Positions 26,530 through 35,251 of a DNA stretch of 64,000 bases are shown here, piece by piece; the first letter of the stretch is position 1; each line of letters begins with the position of its first letter. The DNA is from Actinomycetes bacterium (GTDB taxonomy: Bacteria > Actinomycetota > Acidimicrobiia > Acidimicrobiales > JAMCPL01): assembly GCA_021841005.1 (NCBI GenBank), contig JAKBVZ010000034.1:1-64000 (forward strand), given 5' to 3'. The position numbers were made by a program, and so were the translations under genes. The notes below the pieces were generated by a model. The model ran no database searches, was not told the DNA's origin, and worked only from the letters and a program-made list of their open reading frames with translations.

Positions 26530-28176
26530 ATGGAGGTACGTAACTTCGTAACGGCAGCAAGTAGGCGATCTGATGCCACTGCATGGCTGGCTGCTAGGAG
26601 AAACCAGGCGGCCGGCAGATTGGCAGCCATGGGGAAACCAAGCGAATCAGAGGAACACTGGCGTTATAGCATCATTGATGACCTCGATATGGATGACCTT
26701 GTACCGGCAACCACCTATGATACCGCCTGGTCAGCAATGCCAGGTCAGCGTGTATTCCGGCCGGCTGATGGCTCTGCGGCAGGCATCTCGGATGTGATTA
26801 GCGCTGCCGTGGCATATGCCAGGGAAGTTGCAGCCAAGCTGAAAGGCTCGTACGGTGCCCTTGCCGTCCTGTACGACGGCATCCCAGTGGTATTCGAGGC
26901 GGGTGTGGGCCAGGATGCGGGTAGTCATGTGGACGGCAGTGGAAGCCATGTCGAGGATCCAGGCAAGGGTGGCAATGCGGGCAAGGATAGGGATGCAGGC
27001 AAGGACGACTATACAGGCAGCAAGATTACCTTGGATCCGACTGGTCAATCAGACCTTGACTTCCTTTCACTATTCGATGCCCACGAATGGCCAGATGCGC
27101 TGCAAGAGTTACACGATGCATTCGGTCCAGAACCAGCAATACTGCGCATACCCGATGGTGTCACGCTGGAACAGCCTGTAGTCGTTGTCAACTTAGCATC
27201 CATCATGCCGACCACCACGACGGCATCTCCGGCTCTAACCGCTCCTACTCCGACCGCTCCTACTCCGACCGCTCCTACTGCAGCGATAACGGCCACATCG
27301 GCTCCGGCGGCAGTAGCACATGCGGCGGCTCCAGATGGCAGGACCCCTGTATCCTTTTCCACGCTGGGAATCGACATGGGTACCGGTGCCCGAGCTTCAG
27401 TCGTGGAGATCGTAACCGCCCTACCGCCAGCGCCAGGTATAACCAGCATGGACAACGCGCCTGGCGGCCAGGAAAAGCCTCGCTCTCTTTTCATGCCGGC
27501 AACCTTGGCTAACCTCAGCGACAATTCCACCCTAAACTATGTCAATATTCAAGTGCTCCCCCAGGGTTTCTGGCAGTTGAGCCGCCTTCAGAGTCTACTG
27601 GGCAACGGTGCGCAATTCAGGTCTCTAGCGGTATCTCTGGGTGGAACCTATGCAAGGACCGTTACGGAGTCCACACTTGCAGGTAGTCAAAGCAGCACGG
27701 AGTTGCTCGCGGCCTATCTCGGCTCCAGCAACCAGGTACATGACATGAGAACCGTCCAGCGTCACGTCGCAAAGCGCACGGCAAGTAATCTACTGTTCGT
27801 GGGTGCTGCTGGTGACCAGGCAAGAGCGGTGTACAGCGGCCTGATCAAGATGGAACCTGGAGCCAAGACAAGCGATGCTCTGCAGACCAACCGCAACCTG
27901 ATCCTCTCCGAGGGGGCAAAGGCTGATTCTGTGCCCAACCTGTCCATAGAGGAAAATGACGTAAGATGCAGCCACGCATCCTCGACCGGCCCAGTGGACA
28001 GCGAGCAGATTTACTACCTGGAAACTCGAGGAATCAAACCCGAGGAGGCAAAACGGCTCGTGGCAAGGGGGTTCTTTACCGACATCCACGCCAAGAACCC
28101 AATACCTGGAACAGATGCATGGCTTACCAATGAGATCGAAGACCGTATGCAAAGGATGGAGAACGACAATGCCTAA
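26530..28176 (+). CDS. sufD: Fe-S cluster assembly protein SufD with low-complexity inserts
   Basis: Scaffold subunit of SufBCD. The 548 residues contain an N-terminal region with EEHWRYSIIDDLDMDDL and the C-terminal beta-helix core with NLSIEENDVRCSHAS and the IYYLETRGIKPEEAKRL segment. That core is SufD/SufB-like, and the short N-terminus favours SufD. Two Gly/Asp- and Ala/Pro/Thr-rich inserts (about residues 135-165 and 225-265) lengthen it; one uses a 15-bp repeat near 27239-27282. The start MEVRNFVTAASRR is chosen because the frame upstream of it overlaps sufU and is not conserved. No SufB is in the window. Confidence 0.9.
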   Translation: MEVRNFVTAASRRSDATAWLAARRNQAAGRLAAMGKPSESEEHWRYSIIDDLDMDDLVPATTYDTAWSAMPGQRVFRPADGSAAGISDVISAAVAYAREVAAKLKGSYGALAVLYDGIPVVFEAGVGQDAGSHVDGSGSHVEDPGKGGNAGKDRDAGKDDYTGSKITLDPTGQSDLDFLSLFDAHEWPDALQELHDAFGPEPAILRIPDGVTLEQPVVVVNLASIMPTTTTASPALTAPTPTAPTPTAPTAAITATSAPAAVAHAAAPDGRTPVSFSTLGIDMGTGARASVVEIVTALPPAPGITSMDNAPGGQEKPRSLFMPATLANLSDNSTLNYVNIQVLPQGFWQLSRLQSLLGNGAQFRSLAVSLGGTYARTVTESTLAGSQSSTELLAAYLGSSNQVHDMRTVQRHVAKRTASNLLFVGAAGDQARAVYSGLIKMEPGAKTSDALQTNRNLILSEGAKADSVPNLSIEENDVRCSHASSTGPVDSEQIYYLETRGIKPEEAKRLVARGFFTDIHAKNPIPGTDAWLTNEIEDRMQRMENDNA

Positions 28177-28486
28177 GTCTATCGTAGTATGCAAAGTCGA
28201 TGAGATGAGGCCGGGTCAAGCCCGCTGCTTCTCGGTATTGGACAGGAACATATCCATAATCAGGATAGGCGACGTCTTCTACGCCATCGGTGACACTTGC
28301 AGCCATCAGAACTACTCCCTGTCGGAAGGAACCGTCATAGCAGAAGACCTGGAAATAGAATGCCCCAAGCACGGTTCCACCTTTGATCTTCTTACCGGTG
28401 AACCTCGATCCCTGCCGGCCACCAAGCCGGTGCCTGTCTATGCGGTAGAGGTTGCTAGCGGGGAGGTGAAAGTGGTGATCGAGTGA
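28169..28486 (+). CDS. Rieske-type [2Fe-2S] ferredoxin of the suf operon
   Basis: The 105-residue protein begins MPKSIVVCKVDEMRPG and has both Rieske ligand pairs, CSHQNYSL and CPKHGSTFDL. Small Rieske proteins are regularly encoded between sufD and sufC in actinobacteria; an electron-transfer role in cluster assembly is presumed. The start overlaps the sufD stop by 8 bp and the stop overlaps the second sufC as GTGA. Confidence 0.93.
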   Translation: MPKSIVVCKVDEMRPGQARCFSVLDRNISIIRIGDVFYAIGDTCSHQNYSLSEGTVIAEDLEIECPKHGSTFDLLTGEPRSLPATKPVPVYAVEVASGEVKVVIE

Positions 28487-29196
28487 GCTTGCTGAGCATA
28501 ATGTCGCTCAGGGCGGGCTTGCCCGGGCGTACAATCCTGGACGGCATAGACCTTGTCCTCGGTCACGGCGAGATACACGCCCTGATCGGGCCCAACGGAT
28601 CCGGCAAGTCGACCCTTACCCATGTCCTCATGGGGAAGACCGGCTACGAGGTGACCAGCGGAAGCGTAAGGTTCAACGATGCAGACATACTGTCGCTCGA
28701 TACGTGGGAACGAGCGAGGCGCGGGCTGTTTGTGGCTCCGCAACAGTCCACTGAAATACCTGGCGTCACCATGGAGGACGCCCTCAAAAGCGCAGTGGAC
28801 GGCAATGCGGCCCTCCACGACGCAATCGCCGCGGAAGCCAACGAGGTCAGATTTGACACTGCCATACTCTCCAGATCCATGAATGCGGACCTCTCAGGGG
28901 GTGAGCAGAAACGTAGCGAGGTAATCCAAATGGCCATCCTCCAGCCCCGTCTCGCCATACTTGACGAGATAGATTCCGGGCTCGATATGGACGGCCTCAG
29001 GGCGATCGCAAAGCGTATACGGCGCATCGTAGAAGAGAACGGCACCAGCATACTGATCGTGACTCACCGTATGAGATTACTGGACGAGATCCCTCTTGCC
29101 AAAGTGCATGTCATGTTCAACGGACGCATAGTCGACAGCGGCGGCCCTGGCCTGGCCAAAACTATAGAATCCAGTGGTTACGCCAAGTACTCTTAG
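28483..29196 (+). CDS. SufC-type ATPase (second copy)
   Basis: A second, divergent SufC of 237 residues. It has Walker A GPNGSGKST, Q-loop VAPQQSTEIPGVT, signature LSGGEQKRSEVIQM, Walker B ARLAIL-type DEIDSGLDMDG and switch VTHRMRLLDEI, so it should be catalytically competent. It differs from the first SufC at most non-motif positions. The GTG start overlaps the Rieske stop. It could pair with SufD or SufB in a distinct scaffold. Downstream to 29342 I see no gene or clear terminator. Confidence 0.92.
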   Translation: MSLLSIMSLRAGLPGRTILDGIDLVLGHGEIHALIGPNGSGKSTLTHVLMGKTGYEVTSGSVRFNDADILSLDTWERARRGLFVAPQQSTEIPGVTMEDALKSAVDGNAALHDAIAAEANEVRFDTAILSRSMNADLSGGEQKRSEVIQMAILQPRLAILDEIDSGLDMDGLRAIAKRIRRIVEENGTSILIVTHRMRLLDEIPLAKVHVMFNGRIVDSGGPGLAKTIESSGYAKYS

Positions 29197-29342
29197 GAAC
29201 GTGGACCAGAACCCCCGGCTGTTGATCCGGTAATCGATTGATGTCGGACGGACCCAAATAATGGCAAACCCAGATAAGGACGAGTCCTAGCCGCTATATG
29301 CCGCGACCATCATATATTGTACTACGATTCTTGCCTATGGTA

Positions 29343-30560
29343 TCAGGTAATGCGCATTCCAGATATGGCCCTGGCAACCACGAGATGCTGTATCTCGCTC
29401 GTCCCTTCAAAGATCGTATAGATCTTCGAATCGCGATACCAGCGCTCTACCGGATGTTCCGTTACATATCCCGCACCCCCGAGTATCTGTACTGCCTGCT
29501 CGGTTACGCGCACGGCAGTCTGGCCCGCAAACAGCTTCGACATTGATCCCTCTCCAGCCTTGAATGGGATGCCATTGCGGCCCATCCAGGATGCTCGCCA
29601 TACGAGAAGCCTTGCCGCATCTATGGCCGTCTTCATGTCGGCGAGCATAAAAGATATGGCCTGGTTCTCGATGATGGCCTTGCCGAACTGCTTTCTTTCC
29701 TTGGCGTATTCGAGTGCGTATTCGTACGCGGCACGAGCAATGCCGATCGCCTGTGCACCTACAATAGGCCGGGTGGACTCGAATGTTGCCATTGCAGCCT
29801 GAGAAGAAGATTTCTTGCCCTCGCGAGCCCTCGCGAGCCTTTCGTCCAGCTTGTCCTTGCCGCCCAGCAGGCAGCGCCCCGGTATACGACAGTCCTCGAG
29901 CACCACTTCAGCGGTATGACTGGCCCGTATTCCCAACTTCTTGAACTTCTGTCCCATCGAGATCCCTGGAGTTCCCTCCGGCACCACGAAACTGGCCTGC
30001 CCCCTCGATCCGAGCGTCGGCTCCACGGAAGCGACCACGACATGGGTATTGGCTATACCCCCATTGGTGATCCACGTCTTGGTGCCATTGAGCACCCACT
30101 CGTCTTTAGCTTCGTCGTATACAGCCCTAGTGCGCAAAGAACTCACGTCGGAACCGGCATCCGGCTCTGACACGCAGAAGGCTCCCAGTTTCAATGCGCC
30201 CGGCTCCCCGTAACACTGTGGAACCCACTCCCCTACCTGCTCCCTGGTGCCATTGGCAACGATACCGGCTACCGCAAGAGTGGAACCCTGGATGGCAAGA
30301 GCCAACCCGGCATCTCCCCAGGTCAATTCCTCGTTGGCTACAGGAACGGTCAGTCCGGTCTCATCCGCCCAGCAATTGGCCATGAAATCAAAGCTGTACA
30401 GCCCTATCTTTGCGGCCTCTTCGACAATTGGCCATGGGAACTCTTCGCGCTCATCCCACTCGGCAGCCGCAGGTCGCATGGTTCCCTCCGCAAAGTCGTG
30501 GACCCATTTCTGGATCTGCAACTGGTCTTCATTCAAATCAAATCCAAAGTCTGCCATCAT
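29343..30560 (-). CDS. Acyl-CoA dehydrogenase family protein
   Basis: FAD-dependent alpha,beta-dehydrogenation of an acyl-CoA; the chain preference is not readable. The 405 residues have GAFCVSEPDAGSDVSSLRT, GTKTWITNGG, the RKQFGKAI segment and YTIFEGTSEIQ, whose Glu aligns with the catalytic base of medium-chain enzymes. The start ATGATG follows a strong Shine-Dalgarno (AAGGAGG). It is a stand-alone gene between the suf operon and rpsT. Confidence 0.93.
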   Translation of the reverse strand: MMADFGFDLNEDQLQIQKWVHDFAEGTMRPAAAEWDEREEFPWPIVEEAAKIGLYSFDFMANCWADETGLTVPVANEELTWGDAGLALAIQGSTLAVAGIVANGTREQVGEWVPQCYGEPGALKLGAFCVSEPDAGSDVSSLRTRAVYDEAKDEWVLNGTKTWITNGGIANTHVVVASVEPTLGSRGQASFVVPEGTPGISMGQKFKKLGIRASHTAEVVLEDCRIPGRCLLGGKDKLDERLARAREGKKSSSQAAMATFESTRPIVGAQAIGIARAAYEYALEYAKERKQFGKAIIENQAISFMLADMKTAIDAARLLVWRASWMGRNGIPFKAGEGSMSKLFAGQTAVRVTEQAVQILGGAGYVTEHPVERWYRDSKIYTIFEGTSEIQHLVVARAISGMRIT

Positions 30561-30755
30561 GTCCTCCTTTACAGCGCCTCCCCCTGGCCGGAGGTGGCTA
30601 TAAACCTGTACCTTTCCATAACCACAGGCCCTAAAATCATATTTTCTCGCCGGATCATTGGGACTGTTACTTTACAGTAACTATTATACTCCACCTTAGA
30701 TACGGCTGCAACTTGCGATCCAGATGAAAGTTCGCACGGGCATCTTCATGCATGC

Positions 30756-30761
30756 TATACT
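30756..30761 (+). promoter_or_regulatory. rpsT -10 element
   Basis: TATACT ends nine bases before the rpsT ATG at 30771, which would give a leader of only two or three bases. A TTCGCA at 30731-30736 is a possible -35 with a long 19-bp spacer. Confidence 0.45.
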
Positions 30762-30770
30762 TTCACTTCT

Positions 30771-31028
30771 ATGGCAAACATCAAGAGCCAGATCAAGAGA
30801 AACAGGCAGAACGAGCGCAGGTACCAGCATAACAAGGCTGTACGCTCAGAGATACATACCAGGACAAAGACCGCTCTCGCAGTCATTGAAGCAGGCAACC
30901 CGAAAGAGGTCGACTTGGTCCGCCAAGCCATAAAGCGCATTGACAAGGCAGCAGCCAAGGGGATTATCCATCCCAACCAAGCTGCAAGGCGAAAGTCGCG
31001 CCTTATGCGCAAAGCTGCTGGACTTTAG
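30771..31028 (+). CDS. rpsT: 30S ribosomal protein S20
   Basis: The 85-residue basic protein binds 16S rRNA. It shows MANIKSQIKRNRQNERR, HNKAVRSEIHTRTK and HPNQAARRKSRLMRKA, the normal S20 pattern. It is convergent with holA; the rpsT-holA neighbourhood is common in actinobacteria. Confidence 0.97.
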   Translation: MANIKSQIKRNRQNERRYQHNKAVRSEIHTRTKTALAVIEAGNPKEVDLVRQAIKRIDKAAAKGIIHPNQAARRKSRLMRKAAGL

Positions 31029-31062
31029 CCGTTCGCCGCCTATCTGCTCGCTGGCCGGCACG

Positions 31063-32124
31063 CTACCGCTTGGATGGTTTCGCCGGAGCGCGCCGTTTAG
31101 GTGACGGTTGCCGCCCATGGACCGCGCGAACCGTGCGGAGTCTACTGAGCCTGCCAACCAGGATCTCGAGGACTGTCATCGGAGGCAGCGCGGTTTTCCC
31201 GCGAAGATCCAGGTCCGCCTCGGCCAGCAATAAAATTGCACGGCCGAGGACGTCACTACCCAGTTGTCTGGAAAGGCGCAATGCCTTCTCTCCAAGAAAC
31301 CTGGACTTGGTGCCGATGATTGCCGCCGCCTGCTCGCCGGATGCGAGGGAAAGACCATCAAGCCGGAACGCCCCTTCGTAGTGCCGGTAGAGCACGGTCA
31401 GTATCGCCAAAGGGTGCAGTGCACCCGCATACGAGAGCCTGTGAAGGTTTTCCAGAGCCAATGCGGCATTGCCGGCATCAATGGCATCCGTGAGGTCCCA
31501 GGATGGCACTGACCCAGCTTCTCCCATGAACGGCTCTACGTCCTGTCTAGACAACGTTTTGCCGCCCCCGTAGGTCGTAGCGAGAATGGCAAGCAATCCC
31601 TCTAAGCGTGAGAAATCCTCACCGACACGATCTTCCAACAGCTCCCTGGCACTCGCGTCCAGATGAAGGGAGGACTCCGCAAGCTTGTCGTGGAACCACT
31701 TGGCCCGGTCTCTACCCCCAGGGGACGTTTCATCAATGACCGTACCGAATTCCTGCACGGCAGCCTTTAGGGATGCCGGCACGGTGCCTCCGCCACCGGT
31801 AACCACCAGATAGACCCCGTCTATCATGTTCTGCAGGATGTCAACAAGGCCTGCGGCATCCGCGGTAGATATGCGCCCAGCCTGCCTGATCACTACGATC
31901 CTTCTGTCCACTACCAGCGGAGGCGTAAGGAGCGCCTCGGCAACCCTGCCGACATCCAGCCCATCTGAATCGGGCCCGCCATATTCCTCAACGATCATCG
32001 ATGGATCGTATTCTCCGGCCAACTCGTGCAAGAGCGCTACAAGGGTGTTGTCCACCAGCCCCTGATCGGAGCCTTGTATCAGGTAGAGCGGCCTTTTGCC
32101 GGCCAGCTGAGGCTTCGTCTTCAC
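31063..32124 (-). CDS. holA: DNA polymerase III delta subunit
   Basis: Clamp-loader subunit. The product is 353 residues from the GTG at 32124, which overlaps the folP-type stop (GTGA). Features include YLIQGSDQGLVDNTL, the degenerate Walker-like region GRVAEALLTPPL, and C-terminal LSRQLGSDVLGRAILLLAEAD followed by a basic tail. The upstream open frame within folP is not conserved, so the coupled GTG is preferred. Confidence 0.9.
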   Translation of the reverse strand: MKTKPQLAGKRPLYLIQGSDQGLVDNTLVALLHELAGEYDPSMIVEEYGGPDSDGLDVGRVAEALLTPPLVVDRRIVVIRQAGRISTADAAGLVDILQNMIDGVYLVVTGGGGTVPASLKAAVQEFGTVIDETSPGGRDRAKWFHDKLAESSLHLDASARELLEDRVGEDFSRLEGLLAILATTYGGGKTLSRQDVEPFMGEAGSVPSWDLTDAIDAGNAALALENLHRLSYAGALHPLAILTVLYRHYEGAFRLDGLSLASGEQAAAIIGTKSRFLGEKALRLSRQLGSDVLGRAILLLAEADLDLRGKTALPPMTVLEILVGRLSRLRTVRAVHGRQPSPKRRAPAKPSKR

Positions 32125-32990
32125 GCGGGTTCCTTCATGAGTGCCTCCAGCGTATCCCTGATCATGCGAGCAGATTTTACATCGTGGACCCTGAGTACCC
32201 GGCATCCCAGTATGATGCCGGTGGAAAGCGCCGAACAGGTTGCATCGCCACGTTCTTTTACTCCGAGGCCGAGCAGTTCACCCAGGAAATCCTTGTTCGA
32301 CGCAGCCAGGAACACCGGATAGCCCATCGCCGCAAATTCAGGCGATGCACCCAGCAACGCAAGTGACTGCTCCGTTGACTTGCCTAGATCCAGCCCAGGA
32401 TCGATGATGATCCTGTCACGGGTAATGCCCGCATCCAGGGCCATTGCCACTTTACCTGCTAGGTATTGCCTGACAGTCGATACCACATCGTCGTAAACGG
32501 GATCCGGATCGAGTACCCGTGGCCCAAGTCTTATGTGAGTAGCCACCACCGAACCACCACCACGCGACACCGTGGCCAGGTATCCGGGATCCTTGAAACC
32601 GCTGATATCGTTCGCGAGCACGGCACCTGACGACAGTGCTTCTTCCACCACCTCCGCCCTCCATGTGTCCACTCCCAGCGGAATGTCGATCCTACTATGC
32701 AGAGCCTCGATAGCTGGTATCGTCCTGTCCAACTCCTCGTCCACGCTTACCTCGGGACCAACGCCTGCTTTTACCCCACCAACTTCAAGTACATCCGCAC
32801 CATCGTTCGCAAGCCGGTAGGCCTTGCGAACAAGGGCATCCAGCCTGTAAGTCTCCCCTGCATCATAAAAGGAGTCTGGAGTCCTGTTGAGGATACCCAC
32901 TACGAGTGCTCGCTCGGAGAGGTCATAGCAGCGATCTCCCAAAGACAGCCTCAGGGCCTCCGGCACTACAGGCCTGAAACCCTCGAGCAA
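32121..32990 (-). CDS. Dihydropteroate-synthase-like protein (FolP2 type)
   Basis: TIM-barrel protein of the pterin-binding family. The 289 residues have GILNRTPDSFYDAG, VGGVKAGVGPEV, LGVDTWRAEVVE, IIDPGLDLGKS and the SNKDFLGELLG segment. The pABA-site loop that reads STRPG in true dihydropteroate synthase is replaced by VKAGVG, as in mycobacterial FolP2. FolP2 of M. leprae is known not to supply dihydropteroate synthase activity, so the reaction is uncertain. The first codon is TTG and may lie further in. It is followed by holA with a 4-bp overlap. Confidence 0.82.
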   Translation of the reverse strand: MLEGFRPVVPEALRLSLGDRCYDLSERALVVGILNRTPDSFYDAGETYRLDALVRKAYRLANDGADVLEVGGVKAGVGPEVSVDEELDRTIPAIEALHSRIDIPLGVDTWRAEVVEEALSSGAVLANDISGFKDPGYLATVSRGGGSVVATHIRLGPRVLDPDPVYDDVVSTVRQYLAGKVAMALDAGITRDRIIIDPGLDLGKSTEQSLALLGASPEFAAMGYPVFLAASNKDFLGELLGLGVKERGDATCSALSTGIILGCRVLRVHDVKSARMIRDTLEALMKEPA

Positions 32991-33034
32991 TACATCAGCT
33001 GGATTTACAGGGCTGGTTCCCAGTGGTCAAACCT

Positions 33035-33757
33035 TCAGAAAAGCCTAGCTGACAATGCTTTGCGGTACTTGGTGACAAGCGGGTCGTCAGAGGGCATCGT
33101 CTCCAACAGATCAAGATACTCCTGCCTTGCCCGTTCGTCTTCTTTCACGACCTCCAGCAACTCATCCAAGCGAGCCGGGGTATCGCGGCCAGAAACGTCG
33201 ACGTTGGCAAGCATTAGCCTCGCACGAGCCGCAATTTTCCGGGTGTCTGGATCTTCGGGTATCTTCTCGAGTAACCCTAGTGCCTGATCAGGATCATCCT
33301 GGTCACAGAGTAAGGTTGCAAGAGCGGTAACGGCCCCCTTGTGATCAGGCTGCAACTCCAACGCTTTGCGTAGGGACGTCTCATCTCCAGCCTTGACAAG
33401 TATGTCGGCCTCAGACTCCTCTGGTTGTGGCGTACCACCGGCCAGCTTGGCCACCCACTCCGTCACCTTGGGCTCTCCCAAGGCTCCGATGAAACCGTCG
33501 ACAACCTTTCGGTCCTTGACACCAACCACCATCGGAATCGACTGCACCTGGAATGCCGACGACACACCTGGATTCTCGTCGACATTTATCTTTACCAGAT
33601 CGACGGTTCCGTTATATGAGTCGACCACTCTCTCTATTATGGGGCCAAGCGTTCTGCAGGGACCGCACCACGGTGCCCACAGGTCGACTACTACGGGAAC
33701 CTGCTGGGATCGATCCAATACATCACGTTCAAAGGTGGCATCAGTTGCATTCTTCAC
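33035..33757 (-). CDS. Thioredoxin-domain protein with C-terminal TPR-like region (YbbN/CnoX type)
   Basis: The 240-residue form has a thioredoxin domain (about 1-110) with an intact WAPWCGPCRTLGP active site and the cis-Pro in QSIPMVVG. A helical TPR-like tail follows (about 120-240, containing DPDQALGLLEKIPEDP). That order matches YbbN-type chaperone-thioredoxins. The start is taken at GTG 33755-33757; upstream, the frame is open only because it runs through a 14-bp minisatellite that has no stop in three frames. That extension is very unlikely to be protein-coding. Confidence 0.87.
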   Translation of the reverse strand: MKNATDATFERDVLDRSQQVPVVVDLWAPWCGPCRTLGPIIERVVDSYNGTVDLVKINVDENPGVSSAFQVQSIPMVVGVKDRKVVDGFIGALGEPKVTEWVAKLAGGTPQPEESEADILVKAGDETSLRKALELQPDHKGAVTALATLLCDQDDPDQALGLLEKIPEDPDTRKIAARARLMLANVDVSGRDTPARLDELLEVVKEDERARQEYLDLLETMPSDDPLVTKYRKALSARLF

Positions 33758-33955
33758 ACTTTTTACGATAGCGCCTGTGGGGACACGTATATGCAATCCC
33801 GAGCAAACACCGCTGCTGCCTGGAGTTACATGGCCGCAATGCACCGGATATGTCGATCTGATCTCACAGCGAAGTGATATATGCAGCTTAGCTGTTGCTG
33901 TTGCAACACGCACACTTGCTGGAGTAATGGCGACCGCTGTAACAAAAATGTGACG

Positions 33956-34113
33956 GTGCAAACCTCTTGGTGCAAACCTCTTGGTGCAAACCTCTTGGTG
34001 CAAACCTCTTGGTGCAAACCTCTTGGTGCAAACCTCTTGGTGCAAACCTCTTGGTGCAAACCTCTTGGTGCAAACCTCTTGGTGCAAACCTCTTGGTGCA
34101 AACCTCTTAGTGC
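33956..34113. repeat. About eleven 14-bp tandem repeats growing from the leuB stop codon
   Basis: The minus-strand unit GTTTGCACCAAGAG is repeated about 11 times between leuB and the thioredoxin gene. The leuB end reads TTG CAC TAA, and the first unit contains exactly that, so the unit derives from the last two codons and stop of leuB with TAA changed to CAA in the copies. From 33758 to 33955 I see nothing else. Confidence 0.95.
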
Positions 34114-35138
34114 AAACGCCTCACTATCTCCCTGGTTATACCCGCGGTATGCTGCACCGGTTGGGCAAGGTCATGTTCTCTCAAGTACCCCAGTACCGCT
34201 TCGCTCATCCTCGAAGCAGCGTCTTTCTCACCCAAGTAGTCGAGCATCATCGCTGCTGAGCGAATAGCCGCAACAGGATTAGCGCTGCCAGTACCTGCTA
34301 TATCGTGAGCCGCTCCATGCACGGGCTCGAACAGTGACGGCCCGCTACGTGAAAGATTGAGATTGGCTGACGCGGCAAAACCGATGCCACCGAAGACCGA
34401 CCCCGCCAGATCGGTCAGTATATCGCCAAATAGATTATCGGTAACGATAACGTCGTAACGCCCTGGGTCCTCCACCATGTAGATACACGCTGCGTCCACA
34501 TGGCTGTAGCTACACTCAACCTGGGAAAAGTCGGCTGCAACCTCTTCGAATACGCGTTTCCACAAGTCTCCGGAGTAGGTGAGCACATTGGTCTTGTGCA
34601 CCAACGATATCCTCTGTGCCGGACGTTGAGCTGCTATGTCAAAAGCAGCACGCACGCAACGCTCGACACCGTAACGGGTATTGACCGATCCCTGCGTCGC
34701 CACCTCGTTGGTGGTTCCCTTGCGCAATACCCCTCCCTCTCCCGCATACGGCCCTTCCGTGTTCTCCCGTATTACCACCATATCGTGCCCTGCAGCTATG
34801 GAACCCGGCGTACCGGTAAACGGGCGCAAATTGACATACAGGTCCAAATCAAAGCGGAGTTTCAGCAACAGGCCTCTTTCCAGCAGGCCATCAGGAACAT
34901 CCACAGAACCAATAGGCGGACCCACCGCTCCGAGCATTATAGCATCGAACTCTTTCAGGGCGGACAGCACGTCGTCAGGCAGGACCTCGCCGGTACGCAA
35001 GTAATGCGCAGCACCGAGATCGTACATGGTGGTGTCCAGCTTCACGCCCGCCGCATCCACCACTTCGAGGGCTGCCTCCAATACTTCCGGTCCTATGCCA
35101 TCTCCACCGATAACAGCTATCTTGTAATTCCCTGCCAT
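34107..35138 (-). CDS. leuB: 3-isopropylmalate dehydrogenase
   Basis: Oxidative decarboxylation step of leucine synthesis. The 343 residues have the family features IAVIGGDGIGPEVLEAAL, LGAVGPP, LYVNLRPF, RENTEGPYAGEGG, the VTDNLFGDILTDLAGS metal-binding segment and PVHGAAHDIAGTG. It is divergent from greA-leuC-leuD, and the 113-bp spacer should hold both promoters. Its stop is the seed of a 14-bp minisatellite. Confidence 0.96.
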   Translation of the reverse strand: MAGNYKIAVIGGDGIGPEVLEAALEVVDAAGVKLDTTMYDLGAAHYLRTGEVLPDDVLSALKEFDAIMLGAVGPPIGSVDVPDGLLERGLLLKLRFDLDLYVNLRPFTGTPGSIAAGHDMVVIRENTEGPYAGEGGVLRKGTTNEVATQGSVNTRYGVERCVRAAFDIAAQRPAQRISLVHKTNVLTYSGDLWKRVFEEVAADFSQVECSYSHVDAACIYMVEDPGRYDVIVTDNLFGDILTDLAGSVFGGIGFAASANLNLSRSGPSLFEPVHGAAHDIAGTGSANPVAAIRSAAMMLDYLGEKDAASRMSEAVLGYLREHDLAQPVQHTAGITREIVRRLH

Positions 35139-35251
35139 GCCTGGTCAAACTCCCTATCCAGTAAAATATGCCATCCGTCTACCACCTGAGTGAATCCCCT
35201 ACGCCGCCATCCGGCCTGCACCTGACCGAACACTACGCTAGCATATGAGAT

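Noticed and set aside
33758-34087. 110-residue N-terminal extension of the thioredoxin protein
   Set aside because: It is translated minisatellite. The 14-bp unit lacks stops in all frames, so the open frame carries no coding evidence.
33956-34113. CRISPR array
   Set aside because: Units are 14 bp directly abutting, with no spacers and no cas genes nearby. The same holds for the 13-, 15- and 18-bp arrays.
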